A stretch of DNA of 64,000 nt, taken from the NCBI GenBank assembly GCA_010093485.1, contig MU001501.1, positions 1,381,052 through 1,445,051 on the forward strand, written 5' to 3'. Of the stretch, positions 46,966 to 61,980 are shown in pieces. The notes under the pieces are model-generated. The model saw only the letters and a list, made by a program, of their open reading frames with translations, ran no database searches and was not told the DNA's origin. The stretch's first letter is position 1. Each line of letters opens with the position of its first letter. This stretch comes from Karstenula rhodostoma CBS 690.94. Lineage: Eukaryota; Ascomycota; Dothideomycetes; Pleosporales; Didymosphaeriaceae. Position numbers and translations under genes: made by a program.

Positions 46966-49900
46966 TCTTCTAGATTTTTTAAACTCTTTTAAAGACCTAC
47001 TAATATTAGGTACTTTTAATAGAATTAATTACTATAAAGGTTAAATCCCTTTTAGATAGAAATATATACCTATTATAGATATACTAAAAATAATATATAT
47101 ACTCTTAGTAAATAGGCTTAAAATATAACTAATTACCTATTTATTACTTATACCTTATTTATCTAAACCTACTTTTTACCCTTATAGTAAATATTAATTT
47201 ATATAATATCTTTATTTTAAATAACCCTCTCTTTTTATTTATTTTACCTCTAAATAGTTTTATACTTATTATACTACTATCTATAACTAAGTATATAAAA
47301 ATAAAATTTCTAATATCTAAATAGTCTATTAATAGAAACCTAATATCTTTTTTTTAGAGCTATATTAGGATTTATTTTATAAGCTATATTATTAAAGTAA
47401 TAGTAGCTTTTAATTTTAATAAAGAAAACCTTAATAATATTTTAAAAATTAATAACCTCTATTATAGTATAATTATAAATAAGATATTATATATACTATT
47501 CTAAAATTATTTATTTATTCTAATATAAGAATAGATACTAGTAGCTAAAACCTCTAGTATATAACCTTTTTATAAGCTAGAAGACCTACCTTTCTAAATT
47601 AAACTTTTCCTACTAGAACTAGGTATCTAGCTACTTAAAGGTACTAAAGAATATCTAGTTAATATTAATAAGATTAAAAAGGAATTAGGCCTTTATTAGA
47701 ATCCTAAAACTAGAAACTATAAGGAGGAAAAAGATAACTTTAAGGCTAGTCTATAAATAGCTAAGCTATAAAAATTAGAAAAAGTATTTAAATTATATAT
47801 AGCCTTTATTAATATTAATATAATTATTCTAGACCTAATTACTTTAAATAGAAAGGACTTAGAGACTTTAAACTACTAAAGCCTAGAGTTTACTCCTACT
47901 TCTAATATATATATAGGCTATATTAAGGCTAATATAGCCCTATTTACTATAAAACTATAGTTTATAACCTTATCTTATTATATATATAAAGTATAGGACT
48001 AGTAATAAAAGCTAGTTTAATAAAATACTAATTTAAATAATAAAATTAATATTATAATAAACTTCTAAATATAGACTTAAAAGGAAAATAGTTATCTATA
48101 AACTAAGATTATAGAATTAAAAAAAATTACTAAAACTAAGAATTAACTAATATAAGTAATAATTAATAATTTAAATAATAATAATAGTTTTAAATTACTC
48201 TACTAGTTTAGTACTTCCCTTACTAAGCTAGTGCTTACTATTAAATATAATACTAAACTAGTTACTCTAAAGATAAATAATTAGTAAGGTATAAGCTATT
48301 CTACTATAGATTAATATATTCTAAAAGTAAATACCTCTAATAAACTTTTTTATAAAGTACTAAACCTTTACTATATAAAATACTAAGCTTACTAGAGTAA
48401 ATATCTATCCCCTAAGGTTCTAGACCTTAATAAGTTTAATAGTAATAAGGCTTAGTTTAAACTATAGTTCTATTTATTAGAGATTAAAATTAAGTCTAAT
48501 ATAGATTACTTTTAGTAAGATACTTCTAAAGAATATACTATAGCTATTACTAATTATATTAATATATAACTAAAAGGTTATACTTTTAAAATTTTTAATA
48601 TCTAGAAATAGTAGTAATTAACTATATCTTTTATAAGTTTATATAACTACCTTTAAGCTATATTTATACTACTAAACTAGAATATTAATATCTATACTAA
48701 CCTCTAGAAAATAATACTTCTATTTAGAGGAGATATAAACTTATTTATTATATAGTATAATATATTTATAAACTAGACTAGATTTTATTCTAATAATTCT
48801 AAAAAGATACTCTATAAGAAGTTTTATATAAAGTTTACTAACTAGTTTATTTAGAATACTATTAATCCTACTATAAACTATAATAAATTTTATACTATTA
48901 TCTATAAACTATATAAAGTCTTTAAATATAACTATTAAACTAATTATAACTAATTTACTCCTTCTATTCTATACTATTATAAGGAGTTTTTATTATAAAT
49001 AGTTATTTTAGTCCTTTATTATACTATAGGACTACCTAAAGATACTATAATAAAATTAACTCTAAAGTACTAATCTATTAACTCTAGATATAGGTACTTT
49101 AGAAAGTAGTATTATAAAAATTAGATATATTATAATTACCTCTTTAAGGACTATATTTACTATAATTATTCTATTAAACCCTATAATAGGTATACTATTA
49201 CTACTATTATAAAGGTTTAAAAAGAGAATAAAACTTACTTCTTTTTAGAATTTAATAATAAATATACCTCTAATAAAGACTTTAAATTAAATTTTAAATT
49301 AAAAAACTAGAGGTACTAGTTAATTCTAGGCTAGTACCCCTAATAGGAGTAATAGATATAGAACTAATTAATTTATAGAAACTAATATTCTACTCTAAGA
49401 AGTATTATACTAACTCTAAAAGTATTTAAATTTCTAATTTATTTAGGGAAATACCTTTTATACTTCCTATAATATTCTAAAATAATAGATATAAGGTTTA
49501 TATATATAGTCTTATTAATTCTAGTATATCTATATATAATCTTATTACCTTATAATTAGAAAAAGTACTAAGATATTAACTTAGTATTAAATTAATATAG
49601 CTTAAATATCTAATCCCTCTTAAAAGTTTTACTAGTAAAAAGGCTACTTTAGTTAATTACTACTTTTAAGTAGTATTTAATATTAATAGATACCCTATAA
49701 CTATATAGTTTATTCTATATAAAATAGAAGACTATAACCTTATTATAGAATAAAAATTCTTTAAAAATATTAAAATACTAATTAATTATTATAACTAGTA
49801 CTTAATATAGCTAGATAATATACTATTATAGATTATTATTCTACTTATAGTATTATACTACCTATTTCTACTAATTAATAAAGAATACTAGTTTAATACT

Positions 49901-52900
49901 AACTAATAGAATACTAACTTTAAGAAAAAGGATATTTAATTTTAATAAATATAATTACTTTATAGGGAATACTTCCTTATAAAGAAGTTTAAGATCCTTA
50001 TAGAGTTTATAATATTATCTATCTCTCTAGTATAGGCTACCCCCTAAAACTATAGTAATTATTAATTACTTTTAGTAGAGCCTATTCTAGATAAGAATTT
50101 TATTATAATATATTATATATTTTTAGATAAGAATAATAATAAAGCTAAACTACTAAAGTTTAAAAATAAAAATTAGTAATTAACTAAGTCTAGTATTAAG
50201 AATAATACCCTAGTATATAGATATAGTAATAAGTTACTATATAATAATAAATTATTACTAAGGGAATTAACTACCTCTATTAAGCCTAATTCTACTAGAG
50301 ACTCTAATAAATAAGCTACTAAGAAACTCTTATAAAAGCTAAGGATTAAACTAAAAAACTATTTAAAGGATTAAATTATTACTATTTTCTACCCTATAGA
50401 GTAGTTTTAATATAAAGAAGATTTATATAAAATAAATAAAATACTATCTAATCTAAAATTATTATCTCTAAAGGAACCCTCTAAATATTAAATACTAATA
50501 AGGGAATAGCTTTTTAAGGTTAGTATTAATATTTTAACTATCTCTATTATAGTATTTATAGTTAATATATAAGGTATAGAGATTAGCTCTATTAGTTAAT
50601 ATAAGTTATTTAAACTTATAGAAGTTAAGTATTATAAGAAGAAAGCTATAACTAATTCTCTAGAAAAGTCTTAGAAATAGCTATTAGTAGAATTTAAAAC
50701 TAAGCTTCCCTACTATAGATAGGTAGGGATAGATATTTCTTACTTTAGTAAATAAAAAATAAATATCTTACCCTTATAATAGAAAGGTATTAACTATAAT
50801 ATTATTCTTATTAAGGATATTAGTATTTTAAAAACTTCCCTACTATATCCTATATTCTTTAATAAGCTAGAATTACTATACTTATATATTTAGAATATAG
50901 TAAAAAAAGGATTTATCTCTTTTAATAATACTAGTTTTACCTCCCCTATCTTATATATAAAAAAGTCTAGAAAGGAGTAGTATTTTTATATTAATTATAG
51001 AAGGCTTAATAGTATTACTAAAAAGGATATTATTTTTATACTATTATTAAAAGAAATTTTTATATACCTATCTAGAGTATATATATTTACTAAACTAGAC
51101 CTATAATAAGCCTTTTACTATATATAATTTACTAAATATACCTCTAACCTCTTTATATTTTAAATTTAATATAATAACTTTAAATATAATATTCTTCTTT
51201 TTAGTATAACTAATAGACTAGTATTATTCTAATATTTTATTAATATAATTCTAGCTAATATAATTAACTTAATTTATATAGTTTATATTAATAATATTCT
51301 TATCTACTCTAAGGATCCCCTAGAGTATAAGACTTATATATCTAAAGTTATTAAATAGCTAAAAGAGTACTACCTCTATTATAATATTAAGAAAAGTAAA
51401 TTTACTATTTAAAAAGTTAAATTCCTAGACTTTATTATTACTACTAATAGGATCTATAAGGACCCTAAGAAAGAAACTATAGTATAAAATTAAAAAGAGT
51501 CTACTAGTCTTTATACCCTCTAATCCTTTCTAGAATTCTATAATTACTATTAAATTTACTTTAAAAACTATAGATATATTATTTAACCCCTTACTAAGCT
51601 AACTAAAAAAGATATCTAGTATAAGTTTAAAAATAAGAAATATATTACTTTTTAAATTATAAAAGACCTTCTTTATTTAGATAATTTTATTATATAGTAC
51701 TCCCCCTATTATAAGATATAAATAGAGACTAATACTAGTAATAGTATTATTATAGAAGCTATTTTATAGATATAAAATAATAGAATTTAGAAATCTTTTA
51801 ATTTCTACTTATATAAAATAAAACTAGTAGAGATAAATTATAATATTTATAATAAGGAAATACTTATTATTATAGGTAGATTATATATATAGTATATCTA
51901 GCTTATTAGTCTATAGTTAAAAAAGCTATTTACTATTATTATAGACTATTATATATTTAAATACTTCTCTATAAAGTAAGAACTTATATTTTACTAAACT
52001 TATTAATTAGAAGTATTATTTTAGTATAACTATATAATTATATTTTACTCTAGATTTATAAATATTATAACTAATATACTATTATAGAAATAGAAAGAAC
52101 TAGTTATATAAAAAATAAAAACTAAGTTAGCCTATATAATATATTTCTTCCCCTAATAATAGGATATTACTAATAATAATACTAATAATAAAAACTATAA
52201 AGTAGTAATATTAGTTACTACTATTAAGCTAAATTAATAAAGTAAAGAGACTAAATTATAAAACTTTCTTATTATACTAGTAAATTACCTACTTAAAGTA
52301 AATTATACTAATCTAACCTTAAAACTACTTTAAAAGACTATTTTTAAACTAAATAGTAAGTATAATAGAATACCTTCTAAACTTCTTTTATACTAAGACT
52401 ATCTAGTTATTTCTAAAACTAGTTAGCTTTAAATAATCCTTATTAATATAGTTTATTTCTACTAGATAACTATATACTCTAGTATTAAAAAAACTTATAA
52501 ATTTATTTAAGAATTATACTATTAGAACTATATATATATAGATATTAAATAGTTTATATATAATTATAAAATCTATTACTAGACTAAGCCCCTTTATAAT
52601 AAGAAGCTAGGCCTACTCTAGCTACTATCTATTCTAGAGGCTATATAGTAAAATATCTTTATAAACTTTAAAAACTTTTTATTAGACTAAAAGGGCTTTA
52701 ATAATATTATAGTTTATATATATTATCTAAATAAATATATCTTTTTATTACTATATTATAAAATAATTACTATAGAATAGGCTACCTCCTTTTACTACTA
52801 GTATATTTAAAGGATCTTTAGTATCCCTAAATCTATTATATTAGATTAAGAGCTATAATTTATTTCTAATTTTACTAGTAAATTATATTATCTTATAGGT

Positions 52901-54156
52901 ATATAGTAGAAATTTATATTTATAGATTATATCTAAATAGATAGCTAAACTAAGATATATAATAAGTATATTAATTAGTATTTTTACTTATTTATTAATA
53001 AATTTTAAAATAACTAGTTAGATCTACTTTCTTTAATAGACTAGGTATAAACCTCTTTACTTAATAAATCTACTAGTTTCTCTTTATATAAAATTAAGTT
53101 TAGTTATAAAATTAAAGTTTTTTAAAACTAAAGGAATAGAGTTAGATTATCTAAGGACTCCCCTAATAATATTAGTTTTAAGTAAGTCTATAAGTTTATT
53201 ACTACTTACTTTAAAACTATTACTTAGGTTTATAACTAGACCTATTAGAATCTTATTATAGTATAAAACTTAATAGTAAAATAAACTAATAAATATTACT
53301 AACTATCTAATTTTATTATTAGTAACTTTATCTATATTACTCTAAAAGGTTTTTTAATATTATATCCCTTTATTAAGTTTAATAAGTAAATATATAGTCT
53401 ATACTATATTATAGGGATAAAAAGATTATTTTATAAACTTAAATTACTATTATATATAAAAATTTACTTAGTATTTTATATAGACTATTTTTAGAAAGTA
53501 TCTAATAACCTACTTTTTAAATAATACTAACTATAGAAACTACTAACTAAAATTAATAGTACCCTTAAGTAGGAGGTATTACTTATTTATAATAGTTAAC
53601 TAAGCTAGGAAAAACTCTAGTACTAAATAGTATAATAAAACTATAATCTAGATAATATATAGTATCTAGTATTTAACTTTAAAAATACTTTAAAGCTAGT
53701 AAATAACTTTTATAATACTAATCCTTAAATAGTTAGACTTTCTAAGTATCTAAATACTTAAAAGAAAGTTATTCTTAATAAAGTATTCTTAAATAATAAT
53801 TCTAAAGATAATATACCTATTAAAGTAAGTAATTAATAAAGAATTACCTAAAAATAGGCTAGTTAGTATAGTAACTTAATCTAAATAGCTTATCTAATAT
53901 TTATAAAATATATTTACCTTATACTTCTTAGTACTATAAAGGATTAAGCTTTATATATTAAGTACTTTAAGCCTTTAACTATAAGTAAGAAATCTAAAGT
54001 TTTAAACTAGATCTTAATCTCTTCTTATAGGATTAGAGAACTCTATATAATATATATATAATAATATATAGCTAACTACTTAGAAAAATTCTAAATAAAG
54101 GTATTTTTATATAAAAAATTATAGAGCCCTATATAATTATACTAAAATAGAATACT

Positions 54157-54362
54157 TATGGTAGAGAAAAGGAGCTCGAATATCCCTTTATTTAGGGAGC
54201 GAATTAATTAGATTGCTATATAAGAAAAGATTACTAGAAAGGCTAGTTATATACTATACTTATCCTGAATTAGTTTAGTACTTAGGTTAAGGTACCCCTT
54301 ATCGCGGCTAATTAGAGCTCTATAAACCCTAATATTACTAAGTATTATTTATATTTTTAATA
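54157..54362 (-). repeat. 3' LTR of nested copia (206 bp)
   Basis: Aligns with 61155-61360. I count about 13 differences by eye, all transitions, in both directions. Confidence 0.9.
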
Positions 54363-57300
54363 TACCTCCTAGGTAAACAGCGCTCGTTATTTATTTACTA
54401 GTAGAATTTAATTATTTAGATTAGCTTCCCTTAGAAATATATAGCTTAGACTATAATTTCCTACTTATATTATACTATTATTAGCGTCGCAATATTAATT
54501 AGCTAGAGTAAGAGTCTCCTAGCGCTTAGTATAGTACTTATAAATAGTAGTAGTCTTATAACTAAGTATAGTAAGTAATAGTAAATAAAGTAAGTAATCG
54601 TTATATAGTATAAACTAGTAGAGGTAGGTAGAATAAAAAGGTATTTTTTATACCTTTTAAGCTTCTCTTTTTTATTCCTATTATCCTATCTTATAGTATA
54701 TTCTTACCTTTTACTTTTTAATACTCTATTTATACCTTTTAGATAGCTAATAATACTACTAAAGCTTATACTACTAAAATACTTAAATAAGTAAAGAAAC
54801 TTAAAGCTAAATAAGTAGCTACTACTAAAAGATTTACTATAACTTCTTAAATAATTTATTATAATTACCCTCCTACTTAGTCTACTTCCTGCCCTCTTAG
54901 CTAAGTTCCTCTAATAGTGTCGCGTACTCCCCTAGCTATAAAAGAAGAGTATATTAGAGCTATTTAGCTAATAAGCTATCTTAGCTACTTAATAAGTACC
55001 TTAAGTAGTAGGTTAGATAGCCTCTACTATAATATTATAAACTAGTAGACTAGATACTACTTTTACTATTATATATATTTATATAAACTAATATAAGCTA
55101 GATTCTCTACTTATCTAGTTAAGCTTTACTAATTATTATAGTCTACTATTTCTAGCTATATACGCGATATACTTTATCCTATTCTATAATAATCTAAACT
55201 TTAGTATAAGCTTCCCTTATATTTCTTATTACTTAGATTTTTACTAATTATATATAGACTTGCGAGGTTAATTATTTATAGTAGTATATTTAAGCTATAC
55301 TAAAGAATTAGAATAAAGGTTAAGAGACCCTTTTTATACTTTTATAGAATTCCTGCTTAATAACTAGTTCTCTTCCTACTCCCTCTACTTCTATCCCTAC
55401 TCTACCTACTTCTATTCTACCTTTACCTATTTCTATCTCTACTCCTATCCCTACTCCTTCTACTCCTATCCCTATTCTACCTACCTTCTAGTAGGTCTAT
55501 TCTATAGATAGCTAGGAGGTAGGCTTATAAAAGGCTATATATACTTTTAAGTATAGTATACCTACTCCTTATAAGTACTATACTTTATAGTAGCTTTATA
55601 AGGTAGGCCTAAGTATTAATTATTATAGTATAGATTAGTAATAGCTTAACTTTAATTACCCTAAGGAGCGTCTATATAGTTATAATAGGTTTTTTAAAGC
55701 TAAGGGATTTCCTATTTATAGTTAGGGTAGCTTTAGATATAGGTATACTAGGCGCTCTAATATATTAGAAGTGTAGTAGTATACTTAGCTTTATAAGCTC
55801 TTTAATTAGATACTTAATATATTTAAGTAAAATAGATTTTTTTTATTTTTCCTTTATTTTTCTTTTATTCTCTAGTTAAAAAGTACTTTTTATAATTAAA
55901 TTTAATAAATCTCTACTTACTTTACTTCTTCTATATCTATAATTATAAAACTTATATCTTAAAGGTTAAGTAGCTATATAAATTTAGTAAACTACTACTT
56001 TAATAGCGCTTTTATTAAACTGTCTATAGGTATTTTACTTATTTTAAGATATAAAACCTTAAATAATCCCTTTATATACTCTTATTATAGCTATATATTC
56101 TAGATATTAATATAGTAAAGGTATATAGTAATCCTTTTATTTTTTCTAATTACTAGTCTAATTATCTACTAGTTATTATAGTAGATTTACTAGAGCGATT
56201 CTAAGTCTAGTATAAGTTTAGTAAAAAAGTATTTTAAAGCTATTACTTCTTTACTAATATATTCTAGAGCGAGAAGCTCTACTTCTATAGTTAAAGTTAT
56301 AATTATACTTTAGTAAGTTACCTTTTATAGAATAGTACCGCTAAATAGTAAAGTAATATACCTATAAAATAATTATTTTATTAGTAGATTATCTATAAAA
56401 GATATATCTCTATAGATAAGTAAGTTTAAACTATTATATCTACTAAATTAAATTACTTTCTAGCGCGTTCTATAGAGGTATAGAATTACTTAATTAACTA
56501 CTACTTTATACTTTATACTTAGGTTAGTAAAAAAGAAGGATAGCTTTAATATAGTAAATATAATATCTAGTTATAGTATAATTGCTATATATAATACTAA
56601 TTTAACCTTTTCTTAATAACTCTTAATCTACTATAGCGATACTTTGCCTTTACTCTTTTTAAACTTATTAATTAAGAGAGGAGTAGGTGGGAAGCTACTA
56701 GTTTTATAAAGCTTAAATCTTTTTATAATCTTATTAATATATATATTGTATATAAGTGTAATTATTTAATTATCTTAGTCTCTAATTACTTATACTTTAA
56801 GAAACTACTTAATTAGTCCCTTATCTTTAATCTTATATTTATTTATAACCTTATTCTATAGTGTTTAAGCTTACTCTCTATAGTTATTATAATATAGAAG
56901 TAGTATATTATCTATATAAAATAGTACCAGGATTTTCTAATCTCTAGAAAGGAATAAATAAGACTCTTCCTTTAAAGCTTTAAGCCCTTTAGCTCTAAGT
57001 AAGTGGGAAAACTCTTTATACTAGAGAAGTAGTAAGTCTTTTAAACTATAGAGAGCTTAATTTAATCTTATATATATTCCTAGTATCTTAAACCTATCTA
57101 GAAGTTTATAGGTTATAGGATTATCTACTATAATTATAGTATTTAGGAATACTCCTATAATATTATATTATTTAATTTTAAGGTTAAACTCTATAGTAAT
57201 TACTATTACCGCTTGGAATAACCTTACTATAAGCGTGGTAGTATAGGTTAAGTATAGGGTATCCTTTAGTTAAAAGTCCCCTCTAACTATAATATAAGCT

Positions 57301-60300
57301 TTATAGTTCTTAAACTAACTATCCTAATTAAGTTTATATATAAATATTTATTTTAATAGAAGTAGGTATTCTATTACTTATAATTAGGGTAGCTTTATCT
57401 AAGTTCCTTTTTACTATAGGGTAATAATCTCTTTAATTATAGCCTGCTTAAATAGCTTTCCTAGAGGATAGGAAAGTAGATATTTCTAGAGTATTAGTTC
57501 TAGTAGTAGCTTATTTTTATATAGATAAGTTAGTAATATTACTAGTTTTAGTTTCTTAAGTATAGCTACTATAACTACTATATTTAGTATCTTATAGCCT
57601 TTATACTTATCCTAGGTTTTATCTACTCCTAGTATAAATATATATATAAAGTTAATCTAAAAACTATCTTTTAAAGATAAATCTACTATTAGTATATATA
57701 TACTAAAATTTAATTTACCCCCTAGCTAATTATTATAATCTATATCTTATTATCTTAACCTTTAAACTAGTAAATACCTACTTATTAGTTAGTTAATCTT
57801 AGGCGCCTTTTCTTAAAGTCGTTTACTTACCCTACTTACTATAGGGAAGATATACTATTACCTTTAGCTTACTAGTAGATTTCCTACTTTATCTAGTAGT
57901 ATAGAGTTAGTTATACTAGATTAAGAGGTAGTAGTAGGGTTTTAAAGCTCCTACTCTAGGGAAGTATTATCCCGAGGCTCTAGTTTACTAGCTCTTCTAA
58001 TTAAATTCTAATTCTAGTAGCTCCTAGTATCCTTATAATTATATTAATTAGTTTTTATAATATCTAGCTATAGTATTATATCTAGAGTTATAAGTCCTAT
58101 ACTTAAATCTTAACCTATATAAATTTCTAGCTACTAGCTAGCTATACCTATAGCTTATATAGTAGTTAGTATTATTACTTCCTAATTCCTTAGCTAGCTA
58201 TCCTTAGAATCTATCTACTCTAATCCTTTACCCCTAAGTAGTTACTTAGTATCCTTGATTCTTATAGTACTCGTGTACTTATTTAAGCTAGAAGTAAGAT
58301 TAATTATATTAAATATATCTTCTAGATTATTAATCTTATTCTTATAAATACTTTTTATAATTCTTAGAGCTTTTACTTTTAGAAGCTTAACTTTATATAC
58401 TCCCTAGTAGAAGATTATCTTATTAAATATAATATTTCTAGTTATAATTACTTAATTAAGTATAGGAACCTATATTCTATAGATATTAGAAGTTTAATAG
58501 CCTACTAAATACCTAATATAAGCTCTTAAATTTGTTTTAAATCCCCTTCTATTATACCTAGCTTCGCGATCCTTTATTAGAGGATATACTTGGTATCTAT
58601 AGGTGTAAATCCTACTCTAGTCTAGATAGAGATCTACTATTATATATCGTATAATTACTAGTTTATAGTATTAAAAGTACTATTAGAACTAATTATTTAA
58701 TACTTTATTTAGTGATTAGAAGTTATATACCGCGCTTAGGCTTATATTATATAGCTAGACTGCTATATCTATAATCTCTAGCTATAGCTTTATTAGTAGA
58801 TTTATACTAGACCTTATTTTTACTATTTATTTAATTAGCTCTTTTCTAGCTCGCTCTACTAAACTATTAGTTTTATATATATAAGGTAGTAAAGAGTTAA
58901 TTATAATTCCTTCTTTAATTACCTATTCCTTATATCACAATATCCCTTACTATAGAAGTATTACTATATTATTATCCTACTAGATTTATATAATTTAGAG
59001 CTAGTACTTATTCTTTATAAAGGTTAATAGGCGTTTTATTAATTAGAGAATCTCTAAAAGTATCTTCCCTTATAAATTAAAATTATAGAACTTCCCACTA
59101 AATTCTTCCTTTATTATAAAAATCTAGAATTTAAGTATTTACCCTTACTCTATATTAAATAGGTCCTATATAATATAGTAGAATAGACGCGGTAAATACT
59201 TATATAGTTATTATAAGATTACCTTACTTATATATATAACTATATAATACTTATATTCTTATTATTATATTCCTTTAATTAATATACCGTGTACGCTAGA
59301 AATTAGAGCTTGTAAAGCCTTTTTCCTAAGGTATCCTAATTACTTATACTATAGTTCTTTACTATCTAAGTAGGAGATATTCTCTCTTAATAGTCTAGAT
59401 AGTTAAATTATATTTATAATAGTAGGATAAGAGTGTATAGATTTATATTTAAGGAAAGTAAAATTATACTTATATTATAGATCTACTATTATAACGCTTT
59501 ATTTAATTATTTTAATCCTTAGGGTATTATCTAAGCTAAGATACTAAATACTAGCTTTCTTAAGTTAAACTTCTAAGATAATATTTATATAAAAGTTCTT
59601 AACTACTTTTATATCTTTAAGTAGTAGATTCTCTAATTATTTTCTATTCTTACTATAAAGAATATTCTTAATTAGGCGATTTCCTATTTTTAAGATAGGT
59701 AGAGCTTAAGTTTCTACTTTAACTTAGTCTTCTATAGTCGCTTTCTTAAAAGAACTAGTAACTAGAAGGTTCTAATTATTAATAAGGTAAATAGTAGCTA
59801 CGCTATCTAGAATTATACTCTTAGAAAGTAGATAAGGGTTTTATATTATATTATAGATTCTATTCTTAGAAACTTCGCTTAAAAGGTTAATTAGATTAAT
59901 AAGAGCTACTATAATACTACTAGAATAGTTAATAGTAAGTTACTTCTTATTACTTATTTTCTAATTAGCGCTATTAATCTTAGTCTATAGTTTTAACTAT
60001 TATAGAAGCTTTAGATAGCTTAAGATTTTATTTCGCTCTTTATTAGAAAGGTTAAATACTTGGGATCTATTAATTAGAGTACCGGCGATAGCTATCTATA
60101 AGTATTAGTATTTAATTAGTTACTATTTATATTAGGTATTCTTATAGGGGTAGTTAAAATAATTATTATTCTATATATTATTAGATAATTCCCCGCTAGA
60201 CTTAGTAGTCTAACTACTAAATATTATATAGATACCAGTTCTTTTATAATTAGGGTAGAGTAATTATTCCTAGATTAGTACTAAAAATACCTTTCTAATT

Positions 60301-61154
60301 TTAGAAAGTGTTATTATAGGCCTTTTAAACGTCTTATTAAGTAGGATTTATTACTTAATTAAGTAGGACTACTTAGAGGTAATCTTCTCGCCTAAAGCTT
60401 TAAGGAAATTATAGGTTATAAGTACTCCTTTAGTTTTTTTAACTAAGTATATAATTGCTTTATAGTAGAGAAGCTACTATTCTTTAAACTAGGTCTTTAG
60501 ATTCTACTATCTACTCTTTATTTTATTAAGATAAGTATAATACTATACTTAAATAAGGTTCTTAGTTACTCCTTTAGTAGGCGCTAGATTATTCTTTAGT
60601 ATATAAAGTAGATATTATAAGGTAGATTTATTATCTTTAACTATATTAATTATTACTAGAGTAAGGAGATCTTAGGAGATAGTAGTATAAACCTAGTTCT
60701 AGAGATTTTATAGCTTAGAATAGTATATTTACTAGTTAGAGACTATAGCGTAATATTCTATAATTCTTAAAATATAGCTTTCCTTATCCTTTTTATATAA
60801 TTCGAGCTCCTACTTATAATCTTTAAGGTTGTCTAAAGCGACTAGTTAGTATAGTTCCTCTAGAATAACTAGTTAAATAGGGTAATTATCCTTAATTAAG
60901 GGGACTATTAGACTATCTAGATTAATTTTAGACTAGATACCTTTAGAGTTTACTTAGAAATATAAGCTTATAAACTAATAAGGCTAGCTCGTTTAATTAA
61001 TAAGCTAGGTCTAAGTAACTAGAATAGTTAAATTACTTATAGCTTTATTAAATAAAGAAGGCTTTAGGTATAATAGAAGAACCTAAGAGGGTATATTTAA
61101 GTAGTAAAGTGTATAGGGAGAATTATTCTATATTCTAAGTACTAGGCTTATAAC

Positions 61155-61360
61155 TATAGTAAAGAAAAGAAGCTTAAATATCCCTTTATTTAGGGAGCGA
61201 ATTAATTAGATTACTATATAAGAAAAGATTGCTAGAAAGGCTAGTTATATACTATACTCGTCCTAAATTAGTTTAGTACTTAGGTTAAGGTACCCCTTGT
61301 CGCGGCTAATTAGAGCTCTATAAATCCTAATATTACTAAGTATTATTTATATTCTTAATA
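61155..61360 (-). repeat. 5' LTR of nested copia (206 bp)
   Basis: Partner of 54157-54362. It borders the putative primer-binding site at 61145-61154 on the minus strand. Confidence 0.9.
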
Positions 61361-61549
61361 ATACTCTAATCTAGTCTATAACTATATAAGTTTAATAAGA
61401 AATTTTTTAAGGGTATAGAGAATATTTTTTTTTATTTTTATTTTTTTCTCTTTAGACTAATTTATTCTTTTTTTTTTTTTTATAGATATAGATATTCTTA
61501 TAGTCCTTAAAAACTATTAAGATTCTAGATTACGCTTAGAGGGGGGTAG

Positions 61550-61795
61550 TATAAGGATTAATTTAACTTAAAATTAAATCCCTTTATAAAATATTTATTT
61601 ACCTTTAAGCTTAGGCCTTATTTAGTAGCCTATATATAGATTAATTAGTAGATTTTAAATACTTAGTATATAGAGAGTCCCTCCTTAAGACTTTCTCTAT
61701 TTTAGTATTTTAAGTTTAGTTTTAATTTATATAGTTTCTTCTATCTATCTAATTTTAAGAGTATTTATTCTATTTAGCTATATTCTAGTCTTATA
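61550..61795 (+). repeat. 3' LTR of the complete gypsy element
   Basis: 246 bases preceded by the purine tract at about 61539-61549 and followed by the TAATA target duplication. Confidence 0.92.
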
Positions 61796-61980
61796 TAATA
61801 ATTATTATTATATATAAATTACTAAAGATTATAAATAGAAAATAGTATTTAGAACCTAATATAGTCTCTATAAATACCTAGTTATACTATTTAAATTAAT
61901 AAATATTTCTATAATATTTTAGATAGTTATTAATAAGGTATTATATAAATACTTAAATATATTCTATATAACTTACCTTA

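Larger units (their letters stand above)
54157..61360 (-). mobile_element. Ty1/copia retrotransposon nested in the gypsy element
   Basis: 7,204 bases, LTRs of 206 bases at 54157-54362 and 61155-61360, target duplication ATACT at 54152-54156 and 61361-61365. Coding strand is minus: the RT active site reads LVLFYIDNIL (from YVDD) at 56901-56930. Next to the minus-strand 5' LTR is GTTATAAGCC, two steps or fewer from GTTATGAGCC, the anticodon-loop complement of initiator Met tRNA. A half-tRNA primer of this kind is used by several copia elements. CpG and some CA/TG remain, so RIP is lighter than in the host element. No open frame survives. Confidence 0.87.
46451..61795 (+). mobile_element. Complete Ty3/gypsy retrotransposon with both LTRs, carrying a nested copia element
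   Basis: Bounded by 246-base LTRs at 46451-46696 and 61550-61795 and by the target duplication TAATA at 46446-46450 and 61796-61800. Net length without the nested copia is about 8.1 kb. The leader has 46-base tandem repeats (46809-46965). On the plus strand the RT motif VYIDDILIYS-type reads VYINNILIYS at 51281-51310. RNase H ETDASD-type reads ETNTSN at about 51725-51742. Integrase follows, and a six-G purine tract precedes the 3' LTR. The primer-binding site after the 5' LTR (TTAAACTTAA...) was not assigned to a tRNA. All frames are closed by transitions typical of RIP. Confidence 0.9.
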
